Assembly: GCF_003696315.1 (NCBI RefSeq)
Contig: NZ_RFFN01000001.1
Location: forward strand, 772,568-836,567
Length of the DNA stretch: 64,000 nucleotides
Direction of reading: 5' to 3'
DNA from: Pseudomonas songnenensis
GTDB lineage: Bacteria > Pseudomonadota > Gammaproteobacteria > Pseudomonadales > Pseudomonadaceae
The notes under the pieces were generated by a model. It saw nothing but the letters and a program-made list of their open reading frames with translations, was not told where the DNA came from and searched no databases. The position numbers and the translations under genes were made by a program. Positions 17,950-26,538 of this stretch are shown one piece after another (within the stretch, counting starts at the first letter, position 1; every line of letters starts with the position of its first letter).

Positions 17950-17994
17950 ACACCATATTGTGTTTCCTGAGAAAAAATACACTACATATGGTTA
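17950..17994 (+). promoter_or_regulatory. Pair of NrdR-box-like repeats upstream of nrdD
   Basis: ACACCATATTGTGT starts at 17950, and ACACTACATATGGTTA starts at 17979. Both resemble the NrdR repressor box ACACWATATATWGTGT. Their centres are about 30 bp apart, three helical turns, as is usual for NrdR box pairs. The first is the better match. Confidence 0.65.
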
Positions 17995-18005
17995 TGGAGG
18001 CGTCG

Positions 18006-20024
18006 ATGCCCAGGCAGGCAGAAGTGGCAAAACCGGTTTCGCTGCGCAAGCGTGACGGACGGTTGGCAACGTTCGAAGTGGACAAGATCGCGCGTGCGAT
18101 CGCCGCCGCAGGCGCGGCGACTGGCGAATTCGAGGCCGAAATGGCGCAGGCGCTGGCCGAGGCCGTTCGTCAGCAACTGGCGCATCGCACGGCAGTTGAG
18201 GTCGAGCAGGTGCAGGATGGCGTAGAGCGCGCGCTGATGGCAGCCGGCTACTTCGATACCGCGCGTGCCTACATCGTCTACCGCGAACGGCATGCGCGGC
18301 TGCGCCGCGATCGCAAGGCGGTGGTGGACGTGGCGGCCTCGATGAACGAATACCTGTCGCGCGAGGACTGGCGGGTACGCGCCAACGCCAACCAGGGCTA
18401 TTCACTGGGCGGGCTGATCCTCAACGTGTCGGGCAAGGTCACCGCCAACTACTGGCTGGACGAGGTCTACAGTCCTGAGATCGGCACCGCGCATCGCGAA
18501 GGCGATCTGCATATCCATGACCTGGACATGCTCGCCGGCTACTGTGCCGGCTGGTCGCTGCGCACGCTGCTCAATGAAGGCTTCAACGGCATTCCCGGAC
18601 GGGTCGAAGCGGGCCCGCCCAAGCACCTGTCCAGCGCCCTGGGGCAGATGGTCAACTTTCTCGGCACGCTGCAGAACGAGTGGGCCGGCGCCCAGGCGTT
18701 CAGCAGCTTCGATACCTATCTCGCGCCGTTCGTGCGCAAGGACCAGCTCGGTTTCGATGAGGTGCGTCAGGCGATCCAGGAGTTCATCTATAACCTCAAC
18801 GTGCCGTCGCGCTGGGGCACGCAGACTCCTTTCACCAACCTGACCTTCGACTGGGTTTGCCCGGAAGACCTGCGCGAGCAGATCCCCTATATCGGCGGCG
18901 AGGAAATGCCCTTCGCCTACGGCGAGCTGCAGGCCGAGATGGAGCTGATCAACCGCGCCTATATAGAAGTGATGCAGGCCGGTGACGGCCTCGGCCGGGT
19001 GTTCACCTTCCCGATCCCGACCTACAACATCACCCACGACTTCCCCTGGGACAGCGAGAACGCCGAGCGCCTGTTCGAGATGACCGCGCGCTACGGGCTG
19101 CCGTACTTCCAGAACTTCCTCAATTCGGACATGCAGCCGAACCAGGTGCGCTCGATGTGCTGCCGCCTGCAGCTGGACGTGCGCGAGCTGCTCAAGCGTG
19201 GTGGCGGCCTGTTCGGTTCGGCCGAGCAGACCGGCTCGCTGGGCGTGGTGACGGTCAACTGCGCACGGCTGGGCTATCTCTACCGTGGTGACAAGGCCGC
19301 GCTGCTCGAACAGCTGGATGTGCTGCTGGACATGGCGCGGCAGAGCCTGGAGGTCAAGCGCAAGGTCATCCAGCACCATATGGACGCCGGGCTCTACCCG
19401 TACACCAAACGCTACCTCGGCACCCTGCGCAATCACTTCTCCACCATTGGCGTGAACGGCTTGCACGAGATGGTGCGCAACTTCACCGACGCCACCGAGG
19501 GGCTGCAGACCGCTGCCGGTCGCGCGCTGGCGATCGAGGTGCTCGACCACGTGCGGGCGCGGCTGGTGCAATTCCAGGAAGACACCGGGCACCTCTACAA
19601 CCTCGAGGCGACGCCGGCCGAAGGCACCACCTATCGCTTCGCCAAGGAAGACCGCAAGCGTTTCCCCGACATCCTCCAGGCCGGTTCGGCCGAGGCGCCG
19701 TACTACACCAACTCCTCGCAGCTGCCGGTCGGCTTCACCGACGACCCCTTCGAGGCCCTGGAGCTGCAGGACGAGCTGCAGTGCAAGTACACCGGCGGCA
19801 CCGTGCTGCACCTGTACATGGCCGAGCAGATTTCCTCGGCCGAGGCCTGCAAGAAGCTGGTACGCAATGCGCTGTCGCGCTTCCGTCTGCCGTACCTGAC
19901 GGTCACGCCGACCTTCTCGATCTGCCCGGTGCACGGTTATCTCGCCGGCGAGCACGAGTTCTGCCCGAAATGCGACGAGGCACTGCTGCACAAGCAACAG
20001 GCCGAAGCGGCCCTGGCCGTCTGA
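18006..20024 (+). CDS. nrdD: Anaerobic (class III) ribonucleotide reductase, main part of NrdD
   Basis: A 672-residue protein that reduces ribonucleotides to deoxyribonucleotides without oxygen. It begins with an ATP-cone (VSLRKRDGRLATFEVDKIARAI) for allosteric control, followed by the ten-stranded barrel with conserved cysteines (SMCCRLQLD, VVTVNCARLGY). It ends with a zinc ribbon, C640-x2-H643 and C653-x2-C656. The usual RVxGY glycyl-radical segment that should follow the ribbon is absent; it is found in the next small ORF. The ATG at 18006 is five bases after GGAGG. NrdG follows downstream. Confidence 0.92.
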   Translation: MPRQAEVAKPVSLRKRDGRLATFEVDKIARAIAAAGAATGEFEAEMAQALAEAVRQQLAHRTAVEVEQVQDGVERALMAAGYFDTARAYIVYRERHARLRRDRKAVVDVAASMNEYLSREDWRVRANANQGYSLGGLILNVSGKVTANYWLDEVYSPEIGTAHREGDLHIHDLDMLAGYCAGWSLRTLLNEGFNGIPGRVEAGPPKHLSSALGQMVNFLGTLQNEWAGAQAFSSFDTYLAPFVRKDQLGFDEVRQAIQEFIYNLNVPSRWGTQTPFTNLTFDWVCPEDLREQIPYIGGEEMPFAYGELQAEMELINRAYIEVMQAGDGLGRVFTFPIPTYNITHDFPWDSENAERLFEMTARYGLPYFQNFLNSDMQPNQVRSMCCRLQLDVRELLKRGGGLFGSAEQTGSLGVVTVNCARLGYLYRGDKAALLEQLDVLLDMARQSLEVKRKVIQHHMDAGLYPYTKRYLGTLRNHFSTIGVNGLHEMVRNFTDATEGLQTAAGRALAIEVLDHVRARLVQFQEDTGHLYNLEATPAEGTTYRFAKEDRKRFPDILQAGSAEAPYYTNSSQLPVGFTDDPFEALELQDELQCKYTGGTVLHLYMAEQISSAEACKKLVRNALSRFRLPYLTVTPTFSICPVHGYLAGEHEFCPKCDEALLHKQQAEAALAV

Positions 20025-20098
20025 TCTGCGATCCCATGTCACGCCGCTCCAAGAGGTGCGGCGCCGCATACTTCACCCTCAGCAAAAGGAGCGTCACC

Positions 20099-20254
20099 AT
20101 GAACCCAGCCAGCCAACTGCCCCAGGACCAGCGCCAGCGTTGCGAAGTCTGGACCCGCGTGATGGGCTATCACCGCCCGGTTACCGCGTTCAATCCGGGC
20201 AAGCAGTCCGAGCATCGCGAGCGCCTGCATTTCACTGAAGCGGCGGCGCGGTGA
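20099..20254 (+). CDS. Separate glycyl-radical segment of NrdD
   Basis: A 51-residue ORF too short for most gene finders. Residues 19-24 read TRVMGY and are followed by FNPGKQSEH. This is the signature that closes normal class III NrdD chains, with Gly23 as the radical residue. It has its own ribosome site (AAAAGGAG) and is in a different frame from nrdD, 74 bp downstream. Its stop overlaps the nrdG start by four bases (GTGA). It most likely supplies the glycyl-radical loop in trans to the larger NrdD chain. Confidence 0.85.
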   Translation: MNPASQLPQDQRQRCEVWTRVMGYHRPVTAFNPGKQSEHRERLHFTEAAAR

Positions 20255-20946
20255 CCGCAGCACTTCGCGTCGGGGGGCTGGTCCCCCTGACCACGCTGGA
20301 CTTTCCGGACCATCTGGCCTGCGTGCTGTTCTGTCAGGGCTGCGGCTGGCGCTGTCGCTACTGCCACAACCCGCAGCTGATTCCCGCCTGCGGCAACGAG
20401 GAAAAACCCTGGTCGGAGATTCTCGCCTTTCTCGAACAGCGCGTCGGCCTGCTCGAGGCGGTGGTGTTCAGCGGTGGCGAGCCGACCCTGCAGACCGCGC
20501 TGCCCGAGGCGATCGCCCAGGTGCGGGCGCTGGGCTACAAGGTCGGCCTGCACAGCGCCGGCATCAAGCCGAAGCTGTTCGCCAACATCCTGCCGCTGGT
20601 GGATTGGGTCGGTTTCGATATCAAGGCGCTACCCGAGCACAGCACCGCGATCACCGGCGTGGATGGCAGCGGCAAGGCCAACTGGAAGAGTCTCGAACAA
20701 CTGCTGGAAAGCGGCGTCGAGCACGAATGCCGGACCACCGTGCACTGGCAGCTGTTTGACGCCGATACCCTTTGGGAGATGGCCCAGCGCCTGCGCCGGC
20801 TGGGTGTCGAACGCTTCGCCGTGCAATGCGTACGCACCGCGCGGATGCTCGACGACAACCTCGCCGAAAGCCGTGCACCCTACGACCAGCAGCGCTTGTG
20901 GGAGCGCATGGATCGTCTGTTTCCTTCATTCGTGTTGCGTGGCTAG
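20251..20946 (+). CDS. nrdG: NrdG, radical-SAM activase of anaerobic ribonucleotide reductase
   Basis: A 231-residue radical-SAM protein with the cluster motif C31-x3-C35-x2-C38 (CGWRCRYC) and the SAM-binding GGE segment FSGGEPTLQ. It generates the glycyl radical on NrdD. The GTG start at 20251 is coupled to the stop of the glycyl-radical mini-gene, which keeps activase and substrate peptide in step. Confidence 0.93.
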   Translation: MTAALRVGGLVPLTTLDFPDHLACVLFCQGCGWRCRYCHNPQLIPACGNEEKPWSEILAFLEQRVGLLEAVVFSGGEPTLQTALPEAIAQVRALGYKVGLHSAGIKPKLFANILPLVDWVGFDIKALPEHSTAITGVDGSGKANWKSLEQLLESGVEHECRTTVHWQLFDADTLWEMAQRLRRLGVERFAVQCVRTARMLDDNLAESRAPYDQQRLWERMDRLFPSFVLRG

Positions 20947-20998
20947 CGAAGGTGGCGAGCACCTTTCCACGCGCTGCCTACGCGCTAGGCCTGGCTCT

Positions 20999-21024
20999 GT
21001 AGGGTGGGCTTTAGCCCACCGTGC
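20999..21024. repeat. Single REP-like palindrome
   Basis: GTAGGGTGGGCT is followed by TT and AGCCCACC, an 8-bp perfect stem (21003-21010 with 21013-21020). It lies between the convergent nrdG and ftrD genes and may act as a bidirectional transcript end. It is the GTGGGC-type variant of the repeat seen throughout the window. Confidence 0.75.
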
Positions 21025-21122
21025 AGGGCGTTGAAGGGATTCTGGTTGGCTGAACCCACCCTGCGCCTGCCGGTGCTGCAGCCCCATCTTGAACGTGCTC
21101 TAGCCCACCATGTACAGGCAAC

Positions 21123-22496
21123 TCACCAGCCCCAGAACTGCAACCACCAGCCGTAGCCCACCAGCGCGCAACCCACGTTGACGCAGGCAAACGCCAGCAG
21201 CCGGCGCAGGCCGTTGCCGCCGTGACGGCTGATCACGTTCCACGCCAGGTACAGACTCCACGCCACGGCGCCGATCAGCAGCGCGGCGCGAGCCGGTTGC
21301 GCCCAGGCCAGCAGGAAGCCCTCGTAGCGCAGCAGCTTCACCGTGGTGGCGGAAAGGCCGAGAAATAGACCGGCGCCACCCAGCGGCACCAGCGCCAATG
21401 CCAGGTGCTGGAATACGTTGTTGCCACGGCGCATCACCCGCACGGCGGCGCGTAGCAGCAACCACAGCGCGCCGCCGACAAGCAACGAGGCACCGAAGAT
21501 GTAGGTGAGGATCACTGCGCCATCGAGCCAGGTGAAGGCATCGTTGGCCTGCGGATAGTGGGTCAGCAGCCACCAGGGCGCGTTGGCTTCCAGCGGCCAG
21601 AAGATGTCGCGATCCACCAGCCATTCCGCCGCAGCCTGCTTGAGGGTGATGAACCAGGGACTGACTGTCCACTGAAAGGCGCCCATGGCCAGGCCGATCA
21701 TGCCGAACAGCAGCAGGGTGCTGTCCCAGTGATCGATTTGTTGCTGACCGCCGACGATGAGGATTTCCGAGTTCGGCGAACGGGCGCTCAGCTGCACTGC
21801 GCCGCGCTGGCTGCTGCAGCGACCGCAAGCGTGGCAATCGGCGTTGCCCTGCATGCGACGGATGTCGATCAGCGGGGCGCAGTTGGGTGTCGGCAGATGG
21901 GGTTCGCGATTCTCCAGCCAGCGCTGCTCATCGACCTTGTAGTGCACCGGCGCCAGCCGGGCGAGTAGGGCGAACACGCCGCTGACCGGGCACAGATGGC
22001 GGCACCAGACGCGCTTGCCGCGGCCGTAGAGAAAGCCCACCAGCATCGCCGCGACGGTGGAGCCGCCGAGGATCAGCAGTGCCGCCTGGGCATAGTCATA
22101 GACGCTGATCAGCTGGCCGTAGACGGTGGTGAGGATAAAGGCGATGGTCGGCCAGCCGCTCCAGCGGATCCAGCGCGGCGTACGTTTGTTCAGTCCGCGC
22201 CAGCTGATCCATTCGCTGAGCGAGCCTTCCGGGCAGAGCACGCCGCACCACAGGCGGCCGAAGAAGATCATCGACAGCAGCACGAACGGCCACCACAGGC
22301 CCCAGAAGATGAACTGCGCCAGTACCGTCAGGTTGTCGAGCATGCCGGCCTGGGCTGGCGGCAGATCGAGAGCGGCGGGGATCACCAGCAGCGTCAGGTA
22401 GAAGGCCACTACCAGCCACTGCAGCGTGCGAATGGCCTTCGCATGCTGGCGCAGCAGGTCACCGAGTCGCGCCAGCCACGGCGCCTGGGTGATCAT
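21123..22496 (-). CDS. ftrD: FtrD-like 4Fe-4S membrane protein of ferrous iron uptake
   Basis: A 457-residue polytopic membrane protein of the NapH/NosR/FixG-like class. It has paired cysteine motifs WCGVLCPEGS and WCRHLCPVSG, plus CHACGRC, which can bind 4Fe-4S clusters. In FtrABCD systems FtrD is thought to pass electrons that reset the iron oxidation cycle during uptake. The start at 22496 overlaps the ftrC stop (ATGA). It is the last gene of the operon; a palindromic repeat follows. Confidence 0.8.
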   Translation of the reverse strand: MITQAPWLARLGDLLRQHAKAIRTLQWLVVAFYLTLLVIPAALDLPPAQAGMLDNLTVLAQFIFWGLWWPFVLLSMIFFGRLWCGVLCPEGSLSEWISWRGLNKRTPRWIRWSGWPTIAFILTTVYGQLISVYDYAQAALLILGGSTVAAMLVGFLYGRGKRVWCRHLCPVSGVFALLARLAPVHYKVDEQRWLENREPHLPTPNCAPLIDIRRMQGNADCHACGRCSSQRGAVQLSARSPNSEILIVGGQQQIDHWDSTLLLFGMIGLAMGAFQWTVSPWFITLKQAAAEWLVDRDIFWPLEANAPWWLLTHYPQANDAFTWLDGAVILTYIFGASLLVGGALWLLLRAAVRVMRRGNNVFQHLALALVPLGGAGLFLGLSATTVKLLRYEGFLLAWAQPARAALLIGAVAWSLYLAWNVISRHGGNGLRRLLAFACVNVGCALVGYGWWLQFWGW

Positions 22497-23350
22497 GCCG
22501 GCCTCGCAGCGAGCTGCACCTGTGTCCGGGGTCTGAGCCAGGCCCATGCGGCAAGCCAATACAGTCCCAGAATCACCACGGCTGCCAGCGAAGGCATCGC
22601 GCGATAGCCGGTGAGGCCGGCGATGGTGCCGCCCAGGGTGCCGCCGTCATCCAGCAGGGCTGAGGTATCCCAGAGCGGATCGCCAAACACGGTGTAAAGC
22701 ACTTCCGGTACGTCCATGCCCATCAGCTGGCCGCTGAAGCGGTCCAGCGCGGCCATCAGCAACGCGCCACCGAGCAGCAGCAACATCACCTCGCTGACCT
22801 GGAAGAAACGCCGCCAGCTGAAATAGCGGCTGCCGGCCTGCAGCGCGGCATAGCTGAGCAGGGCGAGCACGAAACCGAGCACGCCGCCGATGACGAAGCG
22901 GGTGAGGTCCAACCCTTGTTGCTGGTTACCGATGCCGTAGAGGAACACCACCGTCTCGCTGCCTTCGCGACCGACGGCGAGCATGGCTAGCAGCAACAGG
23001 CCGAAGCCGCTGCCCTGGCTGAGCTTTTCCGCGGCGCTGTTCTGCAGGCTGGTCTTCAGTGTGCGACCGTGCTGGTGCATCCAGCCGACCATGTGCAGGA
23101 TCAGCATACTGGCTACCAGCAGCATCGCGCACTGGAACCATTCGCCACCGCTACCGGCCAGCCAGTCGCCGGCCTGCAGTACACCCCAGCCCAGCGCAGC
23201 AGCCAGGCCGAGGCCGGCAGCGACACCGGCCCAGAGCATGCGCAGCGCATTGCCGGCGCCCGGTTGCTGACGCAGCCAGGCATGCAGGATGCCGATGACC
23301 AGCAGGGCCTCGACGCTTTCGCGCCAGACGATGAACATGGATTGGCCCAT
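22493..23350 (-). CDS. ftrC: FtrC, FTR1-family iron permease
   Basis: A 285-residue protein with about seven transmembrane helices and two REXXE iron-translocation motifs, RESVE near the N terminus and REGSE in the fourth helix (VGREGSETVVFL). Such permeases import iron that has been processed by P19/FtrA and FtrB. The start is preceded by GAGAGTC. It lies 22 bp after ftrB. Confidence 0.9.
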   Translation of the reverse strand: MGQSMFIVWRESVEALLVIGILHAWLRQQPGAGNALRMLWAGVAAGLGLAAALGWGVLQAGDWLAGSGGEWFQCAMLLVASMLILHMVGWMHQHGRTLKTSLQNSAAEKLSQGSGFGLLLLAMLAVGREGSETVVFLYGIGNQQQGLDLTRFVIGGVLGFVLALLSYAALQAGSRYFSWRRFFQVSEVMLLLLGGALLMAALDRFSGQLMGMDVPEVLYTVFGDPLWDTSALLDDGGTLGGTIAGLTGYRAMPSLAAVVILGLYWLAAWAWLRPRTQVQLAARPA

Positions 23351-23372
23351 GGGACTCTCCTCAGAAAAGCAA

Positions 23373-23711
23373 CTACTTGGCGATGATCTCGCCTTCGGGA
23401 AGATCCATATGGAATTCGTCGAAGAACGGATAGCGGCCCGGCTTCAGCGGGTGGATCACGACGAAGGAGGTCACCCCGGGTGACAGCACCTTCTCGACGC
23501 GCAATGGCGTGCTCTCGAACTCGGTCGGCCCACTGCCGGCGTTGTGCACGATGATCTTGAAGCGCTGGCGGGCCGGAACTTCGATGGTTGCCGGCTCGAA
23601 GTGGCCGTCACGGATGGTCAGCTCGTACGTCGGCAGCGCTGCCTGAGCCGGGCCTGCGAGCCCGACCAGCAGCGGCAGTACGCCGAGCAGCAATTGCCCG
23701 GCGCGACGCAT
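23373..23711 (-). CDS. ftrB: FtrB, periplasmic cupredoxin-like protein
   Basis: A 112-residue secreted protein: a signal peptide ends at AQA, then comes a cupredoxin-like beta domain (DGHFEPATIEVPARQRFKI, late FFDEFHMDLPEG). In FtrABCD systems it oxidises ferrous iron before transport by FtrC. A TTG codon precedes the ATG; the ATG at 23711 is the better start and overlaps the ftrA stop by one base. Confidence 0.85.
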   Translation of the reverse strand: MRRAGQLLLGVLPLLVGLAGPAQAALPTYELTIRDGHFEPATIEVPARQRFKIIVHNAGSGPTEFESTPLRVEKVLSPGVTSFVVIHPLKPGRYPFFDEFHMDLPEGEIIAK

Positions 23712-24244
23712 CAATAACCCCCTTTCTTGCCGATACCGGCGTAGGTGAACTCGTACGTCAGCTCGCAGCCTTCGAACCAGGGGGCGACGCCGGTTTCCTT
23801 GTCGGTGTGGCGCCCGAACATGTTGTGGCCCGAGCCTGGCGGCAGGATCTTGTAGGTCAGCTGGTACTTGCCCGGACCGAGCAACTTGACGTTGTCACCG
23901 TAGTGCGGGCCGTCGTTAGCCACCATCGGATGGAAATCGCCTTCGACGACTTCGTCGGAGCCCTTCTTGCGCAGCGTGTAGTGGATGCTCAGATAAGGTA
24001 CGAAGCTGCCTTCCTGCCAGCCATTGCGGTTGTCTTCGGTGGCGCTGATGTCGGCCTCCAGGTGCACGTCGGATTCGGCGGCGGCGCGCATCATGCCCGG
24101 TGGGTCCATTTCGACCGGCTGCAGATACACCGCACCGACCTCCATGCCGCCGCAATGCTGCGGTTCGCCAATGGGGTATTCCTTCGCTTGGGCGAGTGGG
24201 GTGAGTAGCAGCGTGGTGATGGCCAGGGTGGCAGGGATGCGCAT
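23711..24244 (-). CDS. ftrA: FtrA, P19-type periplasmic iron-binding protein
   Basis: A 177-residue secreted P19/Tpd-family protein. After the signal peptide (cut after AQA) it carries HCGGMEVGAVYLQPVEM, whose methionine and histidine ligands bind copper and iron in P19 proteins, and later histidines in GSGHNMFGRHTDKE. It presents iron to FtrB/FtrC. The start at 24244 follows a GGAGG-like site. A Fur-like box lies 53-72 bp upstream, so the operon is probably iron repressed. Confidence 0.87.
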   Translation of the reverse strand: MRIPATLAITTLLLTPLAQAKEYPIGEPQHCGGMEVGAVYLQPVEMDPPGMMRAAAESDVHLEADISATEDNRNGWQEGSFVPYLSIHYTLRKKGSDEVVEGDFHPMVANDGPHYGDNVKLLGPGKYQLTYKILPPGSGHNMFGRHTDKETGVAPWFEGCELTYEFTYAGIGKKGGY

Positions 24245-24296
24245 TGAAGCCTCCGGAAAAGCAGAAAAAGGACGGAGAGAAGATTGCACTTGCGCT

Positions 24297-24316
24297 TCCG
24301 AATGATAATGATTCGC
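24297..24316 (-). promoter_or_regulatory. Fur-box-like site of ftrABCD
   Basis: AATGATAATGATTCGC contains two adjoining GATAAT/GATTNN hexamers of the Fur consensus. It sits in the A+T-rich promoter region directly upstream of ftrA. The 273 bp between ftrA and the MFS gene hold nothing else I can identify. Confidence 0.65.
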
Positions 24317-24517
24317 GTCAATTTCCCAAGAAATATTTTGTTACCCGGGGATGTATGCAAGCCTGTATGGCGCTACAGGCTGCTGTTCGCGCGGGCTAGC
24401 GATGGGCTGCGACCGGTCGTCACAGCCGCTATTGATGCGGGGGCGTGAGCGATGTCTGCGCGAACCGGCGGCGAGCGAATCCTCTAACATGGTGCAACTT
24501 TTGTAGTTGGGGCCTTC

Positions 24518-25945
24518 ATGCAACCGCCTGTATCACTCGACGCTCGTACCGCGCGGATTCTGCCGTGGCTGGTGGCCATCGCCTTCTTCATGCAGACGCT
24601 GGACGGCACCATTCTCAACACTGCGCTGCCGGCCATGGCGCGTGATCTGGCGGAGAACCCGTTGCGCATGCAGGGCGTGGTCATCGCTTACATGCTCACC
24701 GTGGCGTTGCTGATTCCGGCGTCCGGCTGGATTGCCGACCGTTTCGGTAGCCGGCGCATCTTCGTCACCGCGATCGTGCTGTTTTCCGTGGGCTCGCTGT
24801 TCTGTGCGCTGTCCACCAGCTTCAACCAGTTGGTGGCATCCCGTGTGCTGCAGGGGCTGGGCGGTGCATTGATGCTGCCGGTGGGGCGTCTGGTGGTGCT
24901 GCGGGCCTTTCCGCGCAGCGACTTCGTACGCATCATGGCCTTTATCGCGTTGCCGGGGCTGGTCGGGCCGTTGCTCGGTCCGACGCTGGGGGGCTGGCTG
25001 GTGGAGTACGCCTCCTGGCACTGGATTTTCCTGATCAACCTGCCGGTGGGGGTAATCGGCTGCATCGCTGCGCTGCGCTTCATGCCGGACCTCAAGGGAC
25101 CGGAGCGGGTGCGCTTCGATACGCTCGGCTTCCTGCTGTTCGGTGCGGCGATGGTGCTGGTCACTGTCGCCCTGGAGGGGCTCGGCCAGATGCATATGTC
25201 GCACGCTCGCGTGATGCTGCTTCTGTTCGGCGGCGCAGCGTGCATGGCCGCCTACTGGCTGCGCGCCGGGCGCATCGATGCGCCGCTGTTCAGTCCCAAG
25301 CTGTTCCACACGCGCAGCTTTGCGGTGGGCATCTTCGGCAACCTGTTCGCCCGCCTGGGTGGTGGTGCGCTGCCGTTCCTGCTGCCATTGCTGCTGCAGG
25401 TGGCGCTGGGCTATTCGCCAGCCCAAGCGGGGATGAGCATGATTCCGCTGGCCTTGGGGGCTATGGCGGTCAAATCCCTGGCCAAGCCGATCATCGATCG
25501 TCTCGGTTATCGCCGTCTGCTGATCGGCAACACGCTGCTGCTCGGCTCGCTGATCGCCAGCCTGGCGACTATCGATGGGCAAACGCCGACCTGGCTGCTG
25601 CTGGTGCACCTGGGGCTGATCGGCATGGTCAACTCGATGCAGTTCACCGCGATGAACACCGTTACCCTGGTCGGCCTCAGCCATGCCGACGCGAGCAGTG
25701 GCAACAGCCTGCTGTCGGTGGTGGTGCAGCTATCGATGAGTCTCGGCGTCGCCACTGCCGGCGCGCTCCTGGGTGGGTTCACCGTGAATGATGCGCAGGG
25801 CAGCGAAGTGTTGCGGGCGTTTCAGCTGACGTTTCTCTGCGTCGGCGGCATGGCGATGCTCGCCGCTGCGTTGTTCCTGCAGCTTGAGCAGCGCGATCCT
25901 GGCGAGCCCGACGACGCTCGTCGGACGGTGGAGGTCGGCGATTAA
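24518..25945 (+). CDS. MFS drug/proton antiporter, DHA2 family (MdtD-like)
   Basis: A 475-residue transporter with 14 predicted transmembrane helices. It has DHA2 landmarks: motif D1-like LDGTILNTALPAM in helix 1, motif A GWIADRFGSRR after helix 2, and motif C GPLLGPTLGGWL in helix 5. The family exports drugs or metabolites using the proton gradient; the substrate cannot be told. It stands alone between divergent ftrA and a small membrane gene. There is no adaptor (EmrA) gene, so it probably acts in the inner membrane alone. Confidence 0.85.
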   Translation: MQPPVSLDARTARILPWLVAIAFFMQTLDGTILNTALPAMARDLAENPLRMQGVVIAYMLTVALLIPASGWIADRFGSRRIFVTAIVLFSVGSLFCALSTSFNQLVASRVLQGLGGALMLPVGRLVVLRAFPRSDFVRIMAFIALPGLVGPLLGPTLGGWLVEYASWHWIFLINLPVGVIGCIAALRFMPDLKGPERVRFDTLGFLLFGAAMVLVTVALEGLGQMHMSHARVMLLLFGGAACMAAYWLRAGRIDAPLFSPKLFHTRSFAVGIFGNLFARLGGGALPFLLPLLLQVALGYSPAQAGMSMIPLALGAMAVKSLAKPIIDRLGYRRLLIGNTLLLGSLIASLATIDGQTPTWLLLVHLGLIGMVNSMQFTAMNTVTLVGLSHADASSGNSLLSVVVQLSMSLGVATAGALLGGFTVNDAQGSEVLRAFQLTFLCVGGMAMLAAALFLQLEQRDPGEPDDARRTVEVGD

Positions 25946-26177
25946 ATCCGGTGTTGACCTGTAAGGAAAGGCGACAGGTGGTTGCATCGCGCTGCGTCAT
26001 GCTGGCACATCGCCTAACGGCCTACGTGTTACGTGACTATTCTTCGCGACCGGATGGCAGCAATGACCTGCTGCAATTGTTTACCTGTGCAAGTAAACAT
26101 TATCGACCTGTAATCATAAGCTACATATCGTTGGGCCTCTGGAAGCGGCACTGCGCCGCAATCAAAGGAGCGAAACG

Positions 26178-26438
26178 ATGAGTGCAATGAGCCTCGCCTG
26201 GCTGCTGATCGGCACCTCGCTGTGCAGCGTGATGGTGCTACTGGTAGTGCTCTGGTTGCTATGGATGGGCCGGCAAAGCCAATGCCGAGAACTGGAGGTG
26301 CTGCGCGAGCTGCTGGATGGCCTTGGTCAGGTAATCGTGCGCCTGGAGCAGGACAAGGCTGAGCTGACTTGCGGACTGCGGGCGGAAAAGGCCTGCGTCG
26401 CCCAGCTACGCCGTCAGCTGGAATTGCTGCGCCAGTGA
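26178..26438 (+). CDS. Small membrane protein with coiled coil
   Basis: An 86-residue protein with one N-terminal transmembrane helix (about residues 6-30), then a charged helix with heptad leucines (ELEVLRELLDGLGQVIVRLEQDK). It is preceded by AAAGGAGCG. No family is recognised. It sits just before the HexR-like site of edd and could be an independent gene. The 230 bp upstream are without a recognisable feature. Confidence 0.65.
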   Translation: MSAMSLAWLLIGTSLCSVMVLLVVLWLLWMGRQSQCRELEVLRELLDGLGQVIVRLEQDKAELTCGLRAEKACVAQLRRQLELLRQ

Positions 26439-26445
26439 ATAATGT

Positions 26446-26460
26446 TTGTTGTTTAAACAA
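26446..26460 (+). promoter_or_regulatory. HexR operator of edd-glk
   Basis: TTGT-TGTTTAA-ACAA fits the P. putida HexR operator TTGT-N7/8-ACAA. It is embedded in a larger A+T-rich palindrome (GTTTGTTGTTTAAACAAAC). A second TTGT...ACAA pair with an 11-bp gap occurs at 26508-26526. HexR is encoded 3 kb downstream and is relieved by 2-keto-3-deoxy-6-phosphogluconate. Confidence 0.75.
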
Positions 26461-26538
26461 ACATATCTCTTCGAAAAGCCGTGTTTCGCCGTTATGATTC
26501 GCTCCTATTGTTTATAAAAACTACAAGTAGGAGGTTTC

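Noticed and set aside
17958..18005. Upstream starts of nrdD (TTG at 17958, ATG at 17988)
   Set aside because: They lie within the NrdR-like boxes and lack ribosome sites; GGAGG is placed for the ATG at 18006.
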